From Kitasatospora sp. NBC_01246 (GTDB lineage Bacteria > Actinomycetota > Actinomycetes > Streptomycetales > Streptomycetaceae), in contig NZ_CP108484.1 of assembly GCF_036226505.1 (NCBI RefSeq), positions 1,302,001-1,366,000 of the forward strand: a stretch of DNA of 64,000 nucleotides, read 5' to 3'. The position numbers were made by a program, and so were the translations under genes. This document shows, in pieces, positions 62,002 through 64,000 of the stretch (its first letter is position 1; each line of letters opens with the position of its first letter). The notes under the pieces are model-generated. The model was not told the DNA's origin, ran no database searches, and was given only the letters and a program-made list of their open reading frames with translations.

Positions 62002-62027
62002 GGGTCCGCGGCCCCGGGCCGCCGGAC

Positions 62028-62939
62028 TCAGGCGGGAAGCGGACGCTCCACCGGGGCGTGCCAGTCCGGGACGCTCGCGCCCGGCTCGGTGAAGGCGGCG
62101 AAGTCCGTGGTGCCGGTGAACGGCTTCCGCTGGTAGAGATCGCGGGCGTAGGCCCACAGGTGCGGGTACGCGGCCAGACCGGGGTTCACCGCGCGCGCGT
62201 GGTTGGGCCCGACGTCGTAGCGCACCAGCGTCACCCAGAGCCGCACATCGGCCTCGGTCAGCCGGTCGCCCAGCAGGTAGCGGCTGGTGGCCAGCCGGGC
62301 GTCCAGCTCCGCGAAGGTCTCCAGCAGCAGGGCGCGGGCCGCGAGCGCGACGTCCCCGGTGCCGGCCGCCGCGCCCGCGCCGTGGTTCACGGCCGGGCCC
62401 AGCCGGGCGTCCAGCGCGTCGATCTCGGCCCGGAGGTCCTCCGGGTAGGTGTCGGCGCCGTTGCTCCACCGGCCGAACTGGGTCGCCAGGTCGATGCCTA
62501 TGGTCCGGAAGTCGTTGCTGACCACCCGACCGGTCCGGCGGTCCCAGAGCGTCGGCACCGAGATGTGCCCGTCGAAACCGGGCTCGGTCCGCTCGTACGC
62601 GTCGCGCAGCAGGGTGAACCCGTTCACCGGGTCCGGCCCGTAGGTCTCCCGGAAGGCCCAGCCGCGGCCGTCACGGCGGCCGTCGACGTAGGACACCGAG
62701 ACGACGTCCTCCAGCCCGTTGAGAGCGCGCTGGATGGTGGTGCGCTGCGCCCAGGGGCAGAACCAGCCGGCGTAGATGTGGTAGCGGCCGGGCTCGGCGG
62801 CGAAGCCGCTGCTCCCGTCGGCGGTGATCCGCCCGGTGAAGCGGTACAGCGGGCGCTCGTCGCCGGGAGCCCTGGTGATCCGGTACTCGCCGTGGACGGC
62901 GGTGTCGGCGGGGCTGGCGTAGGGCACGTTCTGACTCAC
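62028..62939 (-). CDS. Glutathionyl-hydroquinone reductase-like GST (Xi class)
   Basis: A 303-residue YqjG/ECM4-type protein. The thioredoxin-like domain has the catalytic Cys61 in GWFCPWAQR and SVPTLWDRRTGRVVSNDF; the helical domain ends RYDVGPNHARAVNPGLAAYPHLWAYARDLYQ. The family reduces glutathionyl-hydroquinones; actinobacteria use mycothiol, so the physiological thiol is likely mycothiol. GTG 62939 has GAGGAG upstream. Confidence 0.9.
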   Translation of the reverse strand: MSQNVPYASPADTAVHGEYRITRAPGDERPLYRFTGRITADGSSGFAAEPGRYHIYAGWFCPWAQRTTIQRALNGLEDVVSVSYVDGRRDGRGWAFRETYGPDPVNGFTLLRDAYERTEPGFDGHISVPTLWDRRTGRVVSNDFRTIGIDLATQFGRWSNGADTYPEDLRAEIDALDARLGPAVNHGAGAAAGTGDVALAARALLLETFAELDARLATSRYLLGDRLTEADVRLWVTLVRYDVGPNHARAVNPGLAAYPHLWAYARDLYQRKPFTGTTDFAAFTEPGASVPDWHAPVERPLPA

Positions 62940-63024
62940 ATCGAACTCCTCGGACTCCTCGGAAAGGTGGAACGGTGCGGCTCGGCGGGTGGTCTCGGTG
63001 CGGAGGCGGGGCGCCGGGGATTCG

Positions 63025-63768
63025 TCACGCGCCCGGGCCCCCGCCGGGCGTCCGCAGGCCCAGGAAGGTGACGTGCCGGCGCAGCCGGAACCCCAGCGAC
63101 TCGTAGAGCCGGATCGCGGTGGTGTTCTCGGCGGAGGTGTGCAGGAACGGCGTGTCGCCCCGCTCACGGATCCCGGCCGCGACCGCCCGGACCAGCCGGG
63201 AGCCGAGCCCCCGGCCCCGGTGGGACTCGGCCGTGCAGACGGCGCTGATCTCGGTCCAGCCCGGCGGGCGCAGGCGCTCCCCCGCCATCGCGACCAGCGC
63301 GCCGCCGCGGCGGATGCCCAGGTAGCCGCCGAGTTCGATGGTCCGGGGCAGGAACGGGCCGGGCCGGGCGTGCTCCACCAGCGCCAGCATCTCCGGTACG
63401 TCGGCGGGGCCCAGCCGGACGGCCTCCTCGTCGGGCCGGGCCCGGACGCCGTCGTCCACCAGCTGGACTCCCCGGCCCCGCAGCAGGATCTCCCAGTCGG
63501 CCGGTACGGCGTCCGGGGAGCCGGTGGCGGCGACGACGGCGCCCGGGCCGTACAGCGCCGCGACGTCCCGCCAGGTCTCCCGGTCGGGCCGGTCGGGGAG
63601 GGCGACGAACGGCGACACGTCGGCCGGGTAGCGCAGCACCTCGCCGCTTCGCTCGGCCAGGTGGGCGTGCGGGCCGAGCAGGGCGGCGCGGGCCGGGTTG
63701 TCCAGGGGGTGGCGCCGCTCGGCGGTGTCCGGGGCGTCGTCGGGGATGAGCACGGGGTACTGGGGCAT
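63025..63768 (-). CDS. GNAT family N-acetyltransferase
   Basis: A 247-residue acetyltransferase. A divergent N-terminal GNAT-like half precedes a C-terminal GNAT domain (about 115-240). The latter has acetyl-CoA-binding CTAESHRGRGLGSRLVRAVAAGI (Q/RxxGxG/A) and the end motif NTTAIRLYESLGFRLRRHVTFLGLR. The substrate is unknown. Confidence 0.87.
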   Translation of the reverse strand: MPQYPVLIPDDAPDTAERRHPLDNPARAALLGPHAHLAERSGEVLRYPADVSPFVALPDRPDRETWRDVAALYGPGAVVAATGSPDAVPADWEILLRGRGVQLVDDGVRARPDEEAVRLGPADVPEMLALVEHARPGPFLPRTIELGGYLGIRRGGALVAMAGERLRPPGWTEISAVCTAESHRGRGLGSRLVRAVAAGIRERGDTPFLHTSAENTTAIRLYESLGFRLRRHVTFLGLRTPGGGPGA

Positions 63769-63930
63769 GCGGGAGCCGTTCCTCGATCTCGGTCTTCTCG
63801 GTCGCTTCGGCCCGGGGCGTCGCCGACCGGGGGCAGGACCTCGGGCGGCTGCCGGGGGCCGGGCAGCCGGGACGGGCCACGGCGGAGCGGGGCTGCCGGG
63901 CGTAACGGGGCGCCGGGCACGCGTGACGAC

Positions 63931-63966
63931 GGGCGGTTACGGGCGGTTACGAGCGGTTACGGGCGA
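63931..63966. repeat. Short decamer repeat (GGGCGGTTAC)
   Basis: Two perfect copies of GGGCGGTTAC, then GAGCGGTTAC and a partial fourth unit, lie in the noncoding stretch near the right edge. No function is evident. Confidence 0.8.
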
Positions 63967-64000
63967 CAGAGGCCGGTCGGGGAGCCGACCCCGTCGATCC

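Noticed and set aside
63931..63966. Decamer repeat considered as CRISPR or attachment site
   Set aside because: Too short, no spacers, no integrase nearby.

Overview
The window is high-GC DNA with strong third-position GC bias, frequent GTG starts, several leaderless-type promoters and GTGA/ATGA start-stop overlaps. Together with its gene content (SepF paralogue, PAS/PP2C/ATPase regulators, DasR-type chitinase control, many secreted lectin-like proteins) this points to a streptomycete (Streptomyces or Kitasatospora). No rRNA, tRNA, insertion sequence, prophage or CRISPR array was seen.

Layout. 1-4.9 kb: partial glycerophosphodiesterase, an unknown protein, a HTH-TOBE regulator, a ROK regulator divergent from an MFS pump, and a dienelactone hydrolase. 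5-6.8 kb: three tandem secreted ricin-type lectin paralogues. 6.9-11.3 kb: TVP38 membrane protein, DinB protein, SepF-like protein, TetR and drug-type MFS. 11.4-14.6 kb: a PAS/GAF/PP2C/ATPase regulator and a second TetR. 14.7-23.2 kb: an Atu-like acyl-CoA operon (AtuA, carboxylase beta and alpha, acyl-CoA dehydrogenase, CoA ligase). 23.4-26.8 kb: MFS and a GH18 chitinase with a DasR-like site on its promoter. 26.9-32.9 kb: NarL-type two-component pair and a FtsX/MacB-like ABC transporter. 33-43.5 kb: mixed housekeeping and membrane genes and a secreted serine hydrolase. 44.1-45.3 kb: a 25-residue precursor peptide followed by a short cytochrome P450, a minimal RiPP locus resembling the atropopeptide (tryptorubin-type) family. 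45.4-48.5 kb: ATP-grasp protein, secreted M14 carboxypeptidase and a small secreted protein. 48.6-61.4 kb: a 14-gene minus-strand operon for a group 1h (actinobacterial, high-affinity) [NiFe]-hydrogenase, with structural genes, conserved accessory genes, protease and hypABFCDE. 62-63.8 kb: a glutathionyl-hydroquinone reductase-type GST and a GNAT acetyltransferase.

The two most notable systems are the P450 RiPP locus, whose predicted core AWYGWI departs from the tryptorubin core AWYIWY by losing the C-terminal aromatic residue, and the compact complete hydrogenase operon, which carries conserved genes of unknown role. All functions were assigned by reading motifs; no database search was run.
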